DNA of 64,000 nucleotides from Curvibacter gracilis ATCC BAA-807 (GTDB taxonomy: Bacteria; Pseudomonadota; Gammaproteobacteria; Burkholderiales; Burkholderiaceae_C). The notes beneath the pieces were generated by a model. It saw only the letters and a program-made list of their open reading frames with translations, was not told the DNA's origin and made no database searches. Position numbers and translations under genes: made by a program. Below are positions 1 to 8,691 of the stretch, piece by piece. The stretch spans positions 1-64,000 of the forward strand of contig NZ_JADZ01000010.1 in the NCBI RefSeq assembly GCF_000518645.1. Direction: 5' to 3'. Within the stretch, counting starts at the first letter, position 1; every line of letters begins with the position of its first letter.

Positions 1-500
1 ACCGAGTTGGAGGCGCGCACAAAGGTGTTGGTGGCGGCCGAGCCGGTGTAATCAAGGATCAATGTGCCCACGCCGGCGGCGGCGAAGGGGTCGGCATTGA
101 GGTAGTTCTGCCAGCTGGGGGTGGTGTCGCGGCCGATGCGCAGCTCGCCGAAGGCGCCAGCCAGGCTGACGGTGGCGCGGCGGTTGAAGGTGAGGCCGCC
201 GGCGGCGATGTCGGAGCGCTGGTTGTTGGTGGTGGTGCCGCTGCTGCCGATGCCGCTGGCGGGGTTGATGGCGCCCTCAAGCCAGAAGCCGGCGCTCAGG
301 CCGCCGCCCAGGTCTTCGACGCCGCGAAAGCCGAGGCGGCTGGCGCTGTTGCCGGAAGGGGAGACGCCGGAGACGCGGCCGGCGTTGGTCTTGACGTTTT
401 CATAGGCGAGGTCGAGCACGCCGAACAGGGTGACCGAGGACTGGGCGAGGCTGAGGCCGCAGGCGCTCACGGCCGCGAGGGCGACAAGGGTTTTTTTCAT
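1..500 (-). CDS. Gram-negative porin, 3' end outside window
   Basis: Reading from the ATG at 498-500 towards the window edge gives an open frame of about 166 residues with no stop. It begins with a signal peptide (MKKTLVALAAVSACGLSLAQ) followed by SSVTLFGVLDLAYENVK, the usual first beta strand of Burkholderiales general porins (OmpC/PorB-like trimeric barrels of the outer membrane). GFRGVEDLGGGLSAGFWLEG further on is also typical of that family. A GGAGA Shine-Dalgarno lies upstream. The full protein is normally 330-400 residues, so more than half is missing. Substrate cannot be predicted. Confidence 0.88.
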   Translation of the reverse strand, partial: MKKTLVALAAVSACGLSLAQSSVTLFGVLDLAYENVKTNAGRVSGVSPSGNSASRLGFRGVEDLGGGLSAGFWLEGAINPASGIGSSGTTTNNQRSDIAAGGLTFNRRATVSLAGAFGELRIGRDTTPSWQNYLNADPFAAAGVGTLILDYTGSAATNTFVRASNS

Positions 501-557
501 TTCAAAGGTCTCCGTTGTGGTTGGGGGAAAAAGGGATGGCCATCAGGGTGGCTGGGC

Positions 558-1589
558 TCAGGCATCGGGCTTGACGCCGGCCTGCCGTATCACCCGGCTC
601 CAGAGGGTTTGCTGCTGTTGCAGCCAGGTGGCGTAGTCCTGCGGGCTGTTGTCCAGCGGATCCAGCCCTTGCTGGCGCAGCAACTCGCTCACCTCGGGCT
701 GGCGCAGGATGCTGGCGATGGCCTGGTTGAGCCGGTGCACGGTGTCGGCCGGGGTGCCCGCGGCGCTGAACACGCCCTGCGAGATCCAGGCCTCGAAGCC
801 GGCAAAGCCGGCCTCGGCCACTGTGGGCACCTGGGGCAGCTCGGCGATGCGCTGAGGCGAGGTGACGGCCAGGGGCTTGAGCTTGCCGGCCTTGATCAGG
901 CTGGCCACCGTGGCATAGCCGGTGAAGACCAGGTCCACCTGGCCGCCCACGGTGTCGTTGATGGCCGGGCCGGAGCCCTTGTACGGGATGTGGTTGAGCT
1001 GCAGGCCCGTGGTGAGCTTCAGCAGCTCGGCCGCCAGGTGGGGCGTGGCGCCATTGCCCGAGGAGGCGATCGACAGGCTGCCGGGCCGGGCCTTGTCCAG
1101 GGCCAGCAGCTCGGGCAGCGATTGGGCGGGCAGGCGGCTTGGGCCCACCAGCACCAGCGGAAACTGGGCCAGGTTGATGACGGGCTGCAGATCGCTGCTG
1201 CTGTAGGGCAGTTTGGGAAACAGCGCCGGGCTGATGGTCAGCACGCTGGCGTCGGCCAGCAGCAGGGTCTGCCCGTCGGGGGCTGATTTGGCCACATAGG
1301 CCGCGCCGACCGCGCCCCCGGCACCGGGGCGGTTGTCCACGATCACGGGCTGCTTCAGCAGGGCTGCCAATCGGGGCTGCAGGATGCGGGCCAGGTTGTC
1401 CGAGCCGCCTCCGGTGCCAAAGGGCACGACCAGGCGCAAGGTCTTGTCCGTACCCTGCGCCAGCGCCGGGGGCAGCCCCCCGAGCAGCCCGAGCCCGGTG
1501 GCCAGCCAGGCTCGGCGCGAGGCCATGGCCCGGTGCTTGGCGTGCTGAACGCTGTGCCCCGTGGGGGCTGGGTGGTGTTCATTCGACAC
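558..1589 (-). CDS. Bug-family (TctC-like) solute-binding protein
   Basis: 343 residues, periplasmic binding protein of the tripartite tricarboxylate transporter type. Seen: an N-terminal Arg-rich, Tat-like leader (SRRAWLATGLGLLGG), then LRLVVPFGTGGGSDNLAR and VIVDNRPGAGGAVGA, the two signature loops of the family, and HIPYKGSGPAINDTVGGQ further on. The listed start is a GTG overlapping the stop region of the preceding gene by 11 bp, suggesting translational coupling; an internal ATG at 1526 (MASRRAWL) would still leave a complete leader and is a fair alternative. No TctA/TctB membrane genes are next to it. Ligand unknown; the neighbouring acid-sugar enzymes suggest a sugar acid or small carboxylate. 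Confidence 0.87.
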   Translation of the reverse strand: MSNEHHPAPTGHSVQHAKHRAMASRRAWLATGLGLLGGLPPALAQGTDKTLRLVVPFGTGGGSDNLARILQPRLAALLKQPVIVDNRPGAGGAVGAAYVAKSAPDGQTLLLADASVLTISPALFPKLPYSSSDLQPVINLAQFPLVLVGPSRLPAQSLPELLALDKARPGSLSIASSGNGATPHLAAELLKLTTGLQLNHIPYKGSGPAINDTVGGQVDLVFTGYATVASLIKAGKLKPLAVTSPQRIAELPQVPTVAEAGFAGFEAWISQGVFSAAGTPADTVHRLNQAIASILRQPEVSELLRQQGLDPLDNSPQDYATWLQQQQTLWSRVIRQAGVKPDA

Positions 1590-2556
1590 GGATGTTCGCC
1601 TCGGTGATCAGGGTCTGGGCCTTGCGCATCTCGTCGCGCTGGAAGCGCTCAAAAGCCTCGGTGTCGCCGCCGCCGGCGATCAGGCCTTGCTGGTTCAGCC
1701 AGTCTTTCATGTCGCCGCCCAGGGCCTTGTTGATCTCCCGGTTCAGGCGCTGGCGGAACTCGGCCGGTACCTGCGCCGGTACCCACAGGCCGTACCAGCT
1801 GTAGAACTCGAAGTCGGGCACGGTCTCGGCGGCCGCGGGCACGTCCGGCAGGTTGGTCGCCCGGGTGGCCGAGGTCACCGCGACCACCCGCAGCAGCCCG
1901 CTGCGGTGGTATTGCAGCGAGCCCAGGATGGGGTCGATGAAGCCGTCGATCTGCCCCCCCACCAGGTCCTGGAAGGCCGGTGCCGTGCCCTTGTAGGGCA
2001 CCACCGAGTAGTTCAGGCCTGCGCTGCGCCTGAGTTGCTCGGTGGCCAGGTGGCCGGCCGAGCCCACCGAGCCCACGGCGAAGGTCAGCGGCTGGCCTGA
2101 CTTCTTGGAGTAGGCGATCAGCGACTTGAGGTCGGTGACCGGCAGGTTCTTGTTGATCGCCACCGACAGCGGTGCCTTGGCCACCAGGGCCACCGGCGCG
2201 AAGTCGCGCGTCACCGCATACGGCACCTGCTTCATGGTCATGGGCGCGGTGGTGAAGGTGGAGGCGTTGAACAGCACGGTGTAGCCGTCCGCCGCCGCCT
2301 TGGCCACGGCCTGGGCACCGATCACGCCATTGCCCCCGGGCCGGTTGTCCACCATCACGGCCTGGCCCATCTGCTCGCTGAGTTTCTGGGCCAACTGGCG
2401 GCCCACCGCGTCCAGCGTGCCCCCCGGCGGGAAGGGGATGACCATGCGGATGGGCTTGCCCGGGTAGGCCTCGGCCGCTGCCGCCGGGCCCACGGCCGCG
2501 CTGCAGCCCAAAAACAGGGCGAGCGCTGCCCGCCACAAGCCGGTTGCTTGCTTCAT
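1579..2556 (-). CDS. Bug-family (TctC-like) solute-binding protein
   Basis: 325 residues with a Sec signal peptide (ALALFLGCSAAVGPAAAAEA), then YPGKPIRMVIPFPPGGTLD and VMVDNRPGGNGVIGA, the ligand-carboxylate loops of TTT-type binding proteins. VVPYKGTAPAFQDLVGGQID marks the second lobe. Its stop overlaps the start of the next Bug gene downstream, so the two binding proteins are probably co-translated. Like the other two in this island it is an orphan with no permease genes nearby, which is common in Burkholderiales where one TctAB pair serves many binding proteins. The ligand is not predictable from sequence. Confidence 0.9.
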   Translation of the reverse strand: MKQATGLWRAALALFLGCSAAVGPAAAAEAYPGKPIRMVIPFPPGGTLDAVGRQLAQKLSEQMGQAVMVDNRPGGNGVIGAQAVAKAAADGYTVLFNASTFTTAPMTMKQVPYAVTRDFAPVALVAKAPLSVAINKNLPVTDLKSLIAYSKKSGQPLTFAVGSVGSAGHLATEQLRRSAGLNYSVVPYKGTAPAFQDLVGGQIDGFIDPILGSLQYHRSGLLRVVAVTSATRATNLPDVPAAAETVPDFEFYSWYGLWVPAQVPAEFRQRLNREINKALGGDMKDWLNQQGLIAGGGDTEAFERFQRDEMRKAQTLITEANIRVE

Positions 2557-2587
2557 GTCTGTCTCCTTTTATTTGACTTTTTGATCT

Positions 2588-3286
2588 CTAGAGCGAAGCG
2601 CCACCACACATCACGATTTGCTGGCCGGTGATGGCCCCCCCCAAAGGCCCCAGCAGGAAGGCGGCCAGACCGGCCACCTCTTCGGCCTGTACCAGCCGGC
2701 CGATGGGCGGCAGCCGGGGCGGGCTGCTGCTGCGCCCGGGCTGGTGCAGGAACGGCGTGTCGGTGGCGCCGGGCGCGATCACATTGGCGGTGATGCCACG
2801 CGGCGCCAACTCGGCCGCCCACGACCGCACCATGCCCAGCAGCGCCGACTTGGTGGCGGCATAGGCACTGCGCCCGGCCGCCCCCTGGGCCACCCGGCTG
2901 CCCACCAGCACGATGCGGGCGCCGTCGCGCAGCTGCGGCAGCAGGGCATCGGCCAGCACCTGGGCGGCCAGCACATGCACGCGCCACATGGCGGTGGCGT
3001 CGTCCACCGACAGCGCGCCCAGCGGCGCGGTGCGCATGAAGCCGGCGGCGTGCACCAGGCCGTCCACCGTGCCCAGATCAGCACAGGCCTGGGCCAATCG
3101 CGCGCTGTCGTCCAGGTCCACCGGCAGCCAGCGCAACAGTGCATGGGCTGTGGGTGGGGCGCTGCGGCTCAAGCCGGTCACCCGCCAGCCCTGCGCCAGC
3201 AGGGCTTGGGCGATGGCCCAGCCAATGCCGGAGGACACGCCGGTCAGCACCGCGTGCCGCGTCGGCTGGGGGGCGTCGGCCATCAT
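2588..3286 (-). CDS. SDR-family oxidoreductase
   Basis: 232 residues, classical short-chain dehydrogenase. Seen: the nucleotide-binding TGVSSGIGWA (TGxxxGxG) near residue 15, VHAAG in the place of NNAG, a Ser (LVGSRVAQG) and the catalytic YAATK, then the PG motif (NVIAPGATDTPF). Length is normal for the family. It overlaps the aldolase gene upstream by 4 bp, so it belongs to the same operon. In this setting it probably oxidises or reduces a hydroxy acid of the sugar-acid pathway; substrate and cofactor preference cannot be read from the sequence. Confidence 0.88.
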   Translation of the reverse strand: MMADAPQPTRHAVLTGVSSGIGWAIAQALLAQGWRVTGLSRSAPPTAHALLRWLPVDLDDSARLAQACADLGTVDGLVHAAGFMRTAPLGALSVDDATAMWRVHVLAAQVLADALLPQLRDGARIVLVGSRVAQGAAGRSAYAATKSALLGMVRSWAAELAPRGITANVIAPGATDTPFLHQPGRSSSPPRLPPIGRLVQAEEVAGLAAFLLGPLGGAITGQQIVMCGGASL

Positions 3287-4059
3287 GCGGCCTGGCGGAA
3301 TCGGGCGGCCACGGCGTCGGCCCCGGCGATCAGCAGGTGCAGGTCGGTGCCCACGCCCACCATCGTGGCGCCGCCTTCAAAGTAGTGCTCGGCCTTGCCA
3401 TCGGCGGCCAGCACGCCGGCGGCCTTGCCGGCGGCGCGCGCGGTCTGGAAGGCCTGGGCAATGGCGGCCTGCACCTCGGGGTGGCCGGCTTGCCCGCGGT
3501 AGCCCAGGCTGGCCGCCAGGTCGGAGGGGCCGATGAACACCGCATCCACGCCCGGCACGCGGCAGATGGCATCCAGGTCATCCAGCGCCTCGCGTGATTC
3601 GATCTGCAGCACCAGGCCGATCTCGTCGTTGGCGCGCGCCATGTAGTCTTTGTAGCGGGTGTAGTTGCCGGCCCGGGTGCTGCCGGCCACACCACGCAGG
3701 CCCTCGGGCGCAAAACGGGTGTAGGACACGGCTTCGCGCGCCTCGGCCGCGTTGCGGATGTTGGGCACCATGATGTTGGGAGCGCCTGCATCCAGCACGC
3801 GCTTGATCCAGCCCATGTCCAGGATGGGCACGCGCACGATGGGGGCCACCGGGCGGCCGCGCACGGCCAGCAGCTGCTGGCCCACGTCCACCAGGTCGGT
3901 GGGGCTGTGTTCCATGTCGAACAGCAGCCAGTCGAAGCCCGAATCGGCCAGCACCTCGGCGATGGGCTGGTGGGCAAAGGTGACCCACAGACCGACCTGG
4001 CGGCGGTTCTGTTGCAGGGCCTGTTTGAAGGTGTTGCTGGGCAGAGAGCTGGGGTTCAT
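3283..4059 (-). CDS. HpcH/HpaI family aldolase
   Basis: 258 residues, class II metal-dependent aldolase of the HpcH/HpaI (2-keto-3-deoxyglucarate / 4-hydroxy-2-oxoheptanedioate) family. Seen: GLWVTFAHQPIAEVLADSG, LLFDMEHSPTD, PIVRVPILD, IMVPNIRNAAEA and VFIGPSDLAASLGY, which carry the catalytic His/Arg region and the Glu and Asp metal ligands. Such enzymes cleave 2-keto-3-deoxy acids to pyruvate plus an aldehyde. It sits between an SDR (4-bp overlap) and an iron alcohol dehydrogenase, which could reduce the released aldehyde. The exact substrate is inferred only as a sugar-acid derivative. Confidence 0.9.
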   Translation of the reverse strand: MNPSSLPSNTFKQALQQNRRQVGLWVTFAHQPIAEVLADSGFDWLLFDMEHSPTDLVDVGQQLLAVRGRPVAPIVRVPILDMGWIKRVLDAGAPNIMVPNIRNAAEAREAVSYTRFAPEGLRGVAGSTRAGNYTRYKDYMARANDEIGLVLQIESREALDDLDAICRVPGVDAVFIGPSDLAASLGYRGQAGHPEVQAAIAQAFQTARAAGKAAGVLAADGKAEHYFEGGATMVGVGTDLHLLIAGADAVAARFRQAA

Positions 4060-4081
4060 GTCAGTGCTCGGGTGAGGGGTT

Positions 4082-5251
4082 TCAGATCAGGGCGGCGTAC
4101 AGGGCGCGCATGTCGTCGCGGCTCAGGGGACGGGGGTTGTTGTCCAGCAGCCGGGTGACCTTGGCGGCACCGTCGACCAGGCCTTCCAGGTCGGCCGGCT
4201 GGATGTTCAGGCTGCGCAGCGTGGCGGGCACGCCCAGGTCGTGGTTGAGATCGCGCAGGGCCTGCACAAAGGCGCTGGCGGCCTCGCCGTCGCTCAGGCC
4301 CTCGACCGGCAAGGCCATGGCGCGCGCCATGGCGGCAAAGCGCACTTCCGAGCCGACTTGGTTGAAGGCCATGATCGAGGGCAGCAGGATGGCGTTCGAC
4401 AGACCATGCGGCATGCGGTACTTGCCCCCCAGCGGGTAGGCCAGGGCATGGACCGCCGTGGTGCTGGAGGTGGCGATGCACACCCCGCCCCAGTAGGCCC
4501 CCAGCAGCAGGTCGGCACGGGCCTGCAGGTCGTCGCCCTGGTGCACGGCACGGCGGATGCTGCGCGCGATCAGGCGGATGGCCTCCAGCGCGTACAGATC
4601 GCTGAAGGGGTTGGCCTTTTTCGAGCAGTAGCACTCGATGGCATGGGTCAGCGCATCCATGCCGGTGGAGGCGGTCACAGCTGGCGGCAGTGTCAGGGTC
4701 AGGCGGGCGTCCAGGATCACCGCGTCGGGCATCAGGCGGGCGCTCACGATGCCCACTTTCAGCTCGTCTTCCGCCACCAGGATGATGGAGTTGGGCGTGG
4801 CCTCCGAGCCGGTGCCCGAGGTGGTGGGCACCATCACCGTGGGCAGGCCGCGCGCCGTGATGTCGGCCTTCTTGCTCAGCAACTCGCGCAGGTCCAGCGG
4901 GTGGGCCAGCAGCACGGCGATGATCTTGGCCACGTCCATGGCACTGCCGCCGCCGATGCCCACCACCAGGTCAAAGGGGCCGGCTGCGCGGGCCTCGGCC
5001 TCGATGGCCTGCACATCGGCCACATCGGGTTCGGGCGGGGTGCTGGCGATCAGGCTCACCTGCAGGCCGGCGGCCTGCAGCTGCTGCAGCGGGGCGTTCA
5101 CCAGGCCAGCGGCGGCCACGCCTTTGTCGCTGATGATCAGCACGCGACGGGCCTGGAAGAAGCCTTGCGCCAGTTCGGTGAGTTGCTCGATGCTGCCGGG
5201 GCCGGCGATGACGCGGCCCGGGTTCAGCAGGGCGTAGGGGGTGGAGCTCAT
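4082..5251 (-). CDS. Iron-containing alcohol dehydrogenase
   Basis: 389 residues, family III (Fe-ADH). Seen: GIGGGSAMDVAK (NAD-binding GGGS), PTTSGTGSEAT, and the metal ligands in GMDALTHAIECY and the later VHALAYPLGG and MPHGLSN segments, giving the usual one Asp and three His. Length is normal. Such enzymes reduce small aldehydes or 2-hydroxy/keto acids, for example lactaldehyde, tartronate semialdehyde or maleylacetate. Placed directly upstream of the HpcH/HpaI aldolase in transcription order, it plausibly handles an aldehyde from that reaction. Specificity is not assignable. Confidence 0.9.
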   Translation of the reverse strand: MSSTPYALLNPGRVIAGPGSIEQLTELAQGFFQARRVLIISDKGVAAAGLVNAPLQQLQAAGLQVSLIASTPPEPDVADVQAIEAEARAAGPFDLVVGIGGGSAMDVAKIIAVLLAHPLDLRELLSKKADITARGLPTVMVPTTSGTGSEATPNSIILVAEDELKVGIVSARLMPDAVILDARLTLTLPPAVTASTGMDALTHAIECYCSKKANPFSDLYALEAIRLIARSIRRAVHQGDDLQARADLLLGAYWGGVCIATSSTTAVHALAYPLGGKYRMPHGLSNAILLPSIMAFNQVGSEVRFAAMARAMALPVEGLSDGEAASAFVQALRDLNHDLGVPATLRSLNIQPADLEGLVDGAAKVTRLLDNNPRPLSRDDMRALYAALI

Positions 5252-5265
5252 GGAGGGTGGGTCCT

Positions 5266-6459
5266 TCAGTTCGTTTGTTTCACCCAGTCCGGCATCACCC
5301 GCGCGTGGCGGATGTGTTGGCGGAACACGGTGTAGGCCAGGTGCAGGGCGCCGTCGGCCGTCTGCCGCAGCGAGGGGTAGGAGTACTCGCGGTTCAGGCG
5401 CTGCTCGGAGTTGTTGCTCAGGCAGTGGCCGTCGCCTTCTTCAAGATGACGCTGCCAGGGCCAGCTCAGGCCATCGTCTTCCGACAGGGCCAGGGTCAGG
5501 GGCGCGCGGGGCGCACCCCAGAAGGCCCGCCGGGCCAGGGGCTCGGCAGCTTCCGGCGTCGGGGTGGCCCCGGCCGGCTGGTGCTCGTCGAGTTCGTCGT
5601 ACAGCGACTCGCGGCGGGCCGTGGCGTTCAGCGCGCTGCTGGCGTTGAAGATCATGGCCAGTCGGCCGTCGGCCAGGCGCAGGGCCTGGATGGACGAGTT
5701 GTTGTTGGGCAGTGGGGTGGTCTGGGGCGCGCTCCAGCTCAGGCCGCCGTCTTCGCTGGTGGCACGGTACACATGGTCAGCCCAGCGGCTGCGGAAGAAA
5801 GCCAGCAGGTGTTGGCCACCCTGGGCGGCCGGCACGATGTTCATGTGCACGCAGCCCAGGCTGTCGGGCACTGCTATCCACGACCAGCTCTGGCCCTGGT
5901 CGGTGGAGCGCAGCACGGCGCTGTCGTCCAGGCTGCCGTCCCAGGCCTGGCCCGGCAGGGTGCGGCAGCGGAAGACGGGCAGCAGCCAACTGCCGTCGGC
6001 CTGCACCTGGACGGGCTGGCGCACAAAAGTGCCGGCCGGCGCGGCGGCCAGGGTCTCGGTGGGGCCCCAGCTCAGGCCGTTGTCGTGCGAGATGCGCCGG
6101 CGCACCAGGGCCGTGTCCTGGTTGCCCGCCAGCTGGGCGGTGTGCAGCAGCCACAGGGTGCCGTCGGGCAGTGGGAACAGGATGGGGTTCTGCTCGGAGC
6201 GATCCGGGTCGTCGGACAGCTGCACCGGCGCGCTCCAGTGCTGGCTGCCTTCGCTGCCCGCATTGCCCTGGCTCAGGCGCGACATGAACACGCTGATGTC
6301 CGAGCGCCCCTCCATCGAACCCCCAAACCAAACGCAAGCCAGCGTGTCGTCGGGCAACACCATCAGGTTGGCGGCATGGGCCTGCACCCGCAGCGACGGG
6401 ATGTCGGCCACCAGGCGAAGTGGGTCCGCCGCGTGGGGTGTCAGTTGCCCGGCTATCAT
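5266..6459 (-). CDS. Sialidase-like BNR-repeat protein
   Basis: 397 residues. At least four Asp-box (BNR) motifs of the SxDxGxxW type are visible: SHDNGLSWG, STDQGQSWSW, SEDGGLSWS and SEDDGLSWPW, consistent with a six-bladed beta propeller of the sialidase superfamily. The N-terminal blade has VLPDDTLACVWFGGS followed by MEGRSDISVF. There is no obvious signal peptide, so it looks cytoplasmic. It overlaps the PdxA-like gene by 4 bp, placing it inside the acid-sugar operon. True sialidase activity is doubtful; a lactonase- or glycosidase-like role on a sugar acid conjugate is an inference. Confidence 0.8.
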   Translation of the reverse strand: MIAGQLTPHAADPLRLVADIPSLRVQAHAANLMVLPDDTLACVWFGGSMEGRSDISVFMSRLSQGNAGSEGSQHWSAPVQLSDDPDRSEQNPILFPLPDGTLWLLHTAQLAGNQDTALVRRRISHDNGLSWGPTETLAAAPAGTFVRQPVQVQADGSWLLPVFRCRTLPGQAWDGSLDDSAVLRSTDQGQSWSWIAVPDSLGCVHMNIVPAAQGGQHLLAFFRSRWADHVYRATSEDGGLSWSAPQTTPLPNNNSSIQALRLADGRLAMIFNASSALNATARRESLYDELDEHQPAGATPTPEAAEPLARRAFWGAPRAPLTLALSEDDGLSWPWQRHLEEGDGHCLSNNSEQRLNREYSYPSLRQTADGALHLAYTVFRQHIRHARVMPDWVKQTN

Positions 6460-7487
6460 GCCGCCACCTCGGCAGCGGCGCTCACCGCACGCTGGCCCTT
6501 GATGAGCTTGAAGGCGTACTCGGCGGCCTCGACCAGGCTGTCGGCACTGGCCACGCCCTTGCCGGCGATGTCGAAGGCCGTGCCGTGGTCCACCGAGGTG
6601 CGCAAAATCGGCAGCCCCAGCGTGATGTTGACCCCGCTGATGGCTTGCCAGGCCCCTGTGGCCGGGTCCACCTGAAAGCCCATCAGCTTGACCGGGATGT
6701 GGCCCTGGTCGTGGAACATGGCCACCACCGCGTCGTATTGGCGCGCGCGCAGCTTGATGAACACGGTGTCGCCGGGCCAGGGGCCCGAGAAGCCCCGGTC
6801 GGCGTACTCGCGCACCACGGGGGCCACGATCTCGTCGTCTTCCTTGCCCAGGATGCCGCCTTCACCGCAGTGCGGGTTCAGCCCGGCCACGGCGATGCGC
6901 GGGTTCTCGATGCCCAGTGTGCGCAAGGCCTGGTGGGTCACGTCAAAGACCCGGCGCAGGCGCAGCGGGGTGATGCGCTTGGGCACATCGGCCAGGGCGC
7001 AGTGGGTGGTGACATGGGTGACGTGCATGTCGCCATGGGCCAGCATCATCACGGCGTCGCGCTGGCCGGTCAGGTGGGCCAGCATCTCGGTGTGGCCCTC
7101 AAACAGGTGGCCGGCCATGTGCAGGGCCTCTTTTGACAGCGGGCCGGTCACGATGGCATCGGCCTCGCCCGCCTGCACCAGTGCCACGCCCTTGGCCACG
7201 GCGCGGTAGGCCCATTCGCCGCCCACGGCGCTGATCTGCCCGGTGACCACAGGGGTGTGCACCGGGCCCACATCGACCATGCGGTAGAAGGGGCGGCCCT
7301 GGTCGTCGGGCGCCAGGCCCATGCGCAGCTCGGCCTCGTGCATGGCCTGGGCGCTGCCCAGCACGATGAACTCGGCCAGGCCATTGCGCGCCAGCTCGGC
7401 CATCTGGCGCGTGGCCTTGGCCGTGATTTCGGGGCCGATGCCCGCCGGGTCGCCCATCGTGAAAGCGAGTCGTATCGGTGCAGTCAT
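6456..7487 (-). CDS. PdxA-family dehydrogenase (PdxA2 / threonate-4-phosphate type)
   Basis: 343 residues, homologous to 4-hydroxythreonine-4-phosphate dehydrogenase. Seen: FTMGDPAGIGPEITAKA at the start, TGPLSKEAL, GHTEMLAHLTG (metal His), NPHCGEGGILG, and FHDQGHIPVKLMGF (metal His), then RTSVDHGTAFDIAGKG. In PdxA2-type enzymes this fold oxidises and decarboxylates 4-phospho-threonate or -erythronate to dihydroxyacetone phosphate, working after a four-carbon acid sugar kinase. Such a kinase is encoded about 2 kb away at 9495, so this copy is more likely catabolic than for vitamin B6. Confidence is high in the family and moderate in the role. Confidence 0.9.
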   Translation of the reverse strand: MTAPIRLAFTMGDPAGIGPEITAKATRQMAELARNGLAEFIVLGSAQAMHEAELRMGLAPDDQGRPFYRMVDVGPVHTPVVTGQISAVGGEWAYRAVAKGVALVQAGEADAIVTGPLSKEALHMAGHLFEGHTEMLAHLTGQRDAVMMLAHGDMHVTHVTTHCALADVPKRITPLRLRRVFDVTHQALRTLGIENPRIAVAGLNPHCGEGGILGKEDDEIVAPVVREYADRGFSGPWPGDTVFIKLRARQYDAVVAMFHDQGHIPVKLMGFQVDPATGAWQAISGVNITLGLPILRTSVDHGTAFDIAGKGVASADSLVEAAEYAFKLIKGQRAVSAAAEVAA

Positions 7488-7517
7488 GTTGTCAGTCCTT
7501 CAGGGTGGATGGGGGTG

Positions 7518-8510
7518 TCAATCCGGTTTGATGTTGGCCGCCTTGATCAGGCGGCCGATGCGTTCGTATTCGCCGGGCAGGAAGCGCGCCAGCGTGGCCG
7601 TGTCGCCCGCAGCCACCGTGATGCCCACGCTGTTGAGGCGGCTCACCACGTCGGGGTTCTTCAGGGCGCTGCCCAGGGCGGCTGAGAGTTTGGCCACCAC
7701 GGGCTTGGGGGTCTTGGCGGGTACAAAGATCGCGTACCAGGCCGAAAAATCGAATTGCGGGTAGCCCGACTCGGCAAAGGTGGGCACCTGGGGCAGCTCG
7801 GGCAGGCGGGCGCTGGCCCCCACGGCCAGGGCACGCACCTTGCCGGCCTTGAGCAAGGGCATGCAGTTGGTGGCGGTGTCGAAGATCACCGGCACGCGGC
7901 CGCCGATCAGGTCCAGGATGTGGGCGTTGCCACCCTTGTAGGGCACATGCGTCATCTTGACCTTGGCCTGGTCGATGAACATCTCGCCCGCCAGGTGCAG
8001 CGGCGAGCCGTTGCCCGACGATCCATACATCACCGCGGTGGGGTCTTTCTGGGCGGCATCGGCCACGTCCTTGAGCGTCTTGAAGGGCGAATCCAGGTAG
8101 GTGATGGCGATGATGGGGGCGCTGCCGATCAGGCCCACGGGCTCGAAATCCTTCAGCGGGTCGTAGTCGGCCTTGAGCAGGTTGGGGCTGGCCGCGTGCG
8201 TGGCCAGGCCACCCACCAGCAGGGTGTGGCCGTCGGCCGGCGCGCGCGCCACCACACCAGCCCCCAGCAGGGCGGCGGCACCGGGGCGGTTGTCGATGAT
8301 GGCGGTGCCGCCCAGGGCCTCGGCCATCTTCTGCCCGATCAGGCGACCCAGCATGTCGTTGGCGCCCCCCGCGGGGTAGGGCACCACAAAGGTGAGGGTT
8401 TTGTTGGGGAAGGGGGCCTGCGCCCATGCTGCACCTGCCAAGGCCGAGAGCATCCAGGCGCCGGCACCGGCAGCCAGGAGATCGCGGCGTGAAGCTTTGT
8501 GGTAGATCAT
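7518..8510 (-). CDS. Bug-family (TctC-like) solute-binding protein
   Basis: 330 residues with a Tat-like leader (KASRRDLLAAGAGAWMLSAL) and signal peptidase site near AWAQA. Family signatures: LTFVVPYPAGGANDMLGR, AIIDNRPGAAALLGAG and HVPYKGGNAHILDLIGGR. It is the first gene of the minus-strand acid-sugar operon, directly downstream of the divergent control region shared with the DeoR regulator, so it probably binds the pathway substrate. A permease pair is not present in the window. Confidence 0.9.
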   Translation of the reverse strand: MIYHKASRRDLLAAGAGAWMLSALAGAAWAQAPFPNKTLTFVVPYPAGGANDMLGRLIGQKMAEALGGTAIIDNRPGAAALLGAGVVARAPADGHTLLVGGLATHAASPNLLKADYDPLKDFEPVGLIGSAPIIAITYLDSPFKTLKDVADAAQKDPTAVMYGSSGNGSPLHLAGEMFIDQAKVKMTHVPYKGGNAHILDLIGGRVPVIFDTATNCMPLLKAGKVRALAVGASARLPELPQVPTFAESGYPQFDFSAWYAIFVPAKTPKPVVAKLSAALGSALKNPDVVSRLNSVGITVAAGDTATLARFLPGEYERIGRLIKAANIKPD

Positions 8511-8573
8511 GGTTTGTCTCTGGTGTTATTAAAGCAAAATAAGGCATGTTGAGGCGTTTTTGCGCCTTCGAAT

Positions 8574-8618
8574 GCTTCAAATTACGCCACAAAGCTTCAA
8601 AAACGGTCATTATCGTTT
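8574..8618. promoter_or_regulatory. Candidate operator of the acid-sugar operon
   Basis: In the 180-bp divergent gap between the Bug gene and the DeoR regulator there are two direct copies of GCTTCAAA (8574-8581 and 8594-8601) exactly 20 bp apart. They are followed by the inverted repeat AAACG-N8-CGTTT (8601-8618). DeoR/GlpR-type repressors bind repeated or inverted sites in such gaps, so this is the likely regulator target. It is not proven to be an operator. A second inverted repeat AGGCG-N6-CGCCT lies just before, near 8552-8567. Confidence 0.45.
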
Positions 8619-8691
8619 ACCCGGATGAGCAAATCCGTCACGATCAATCATCATTCGCGGGCTTCTCTTGTCAACCCTTCCAAAATCCACC

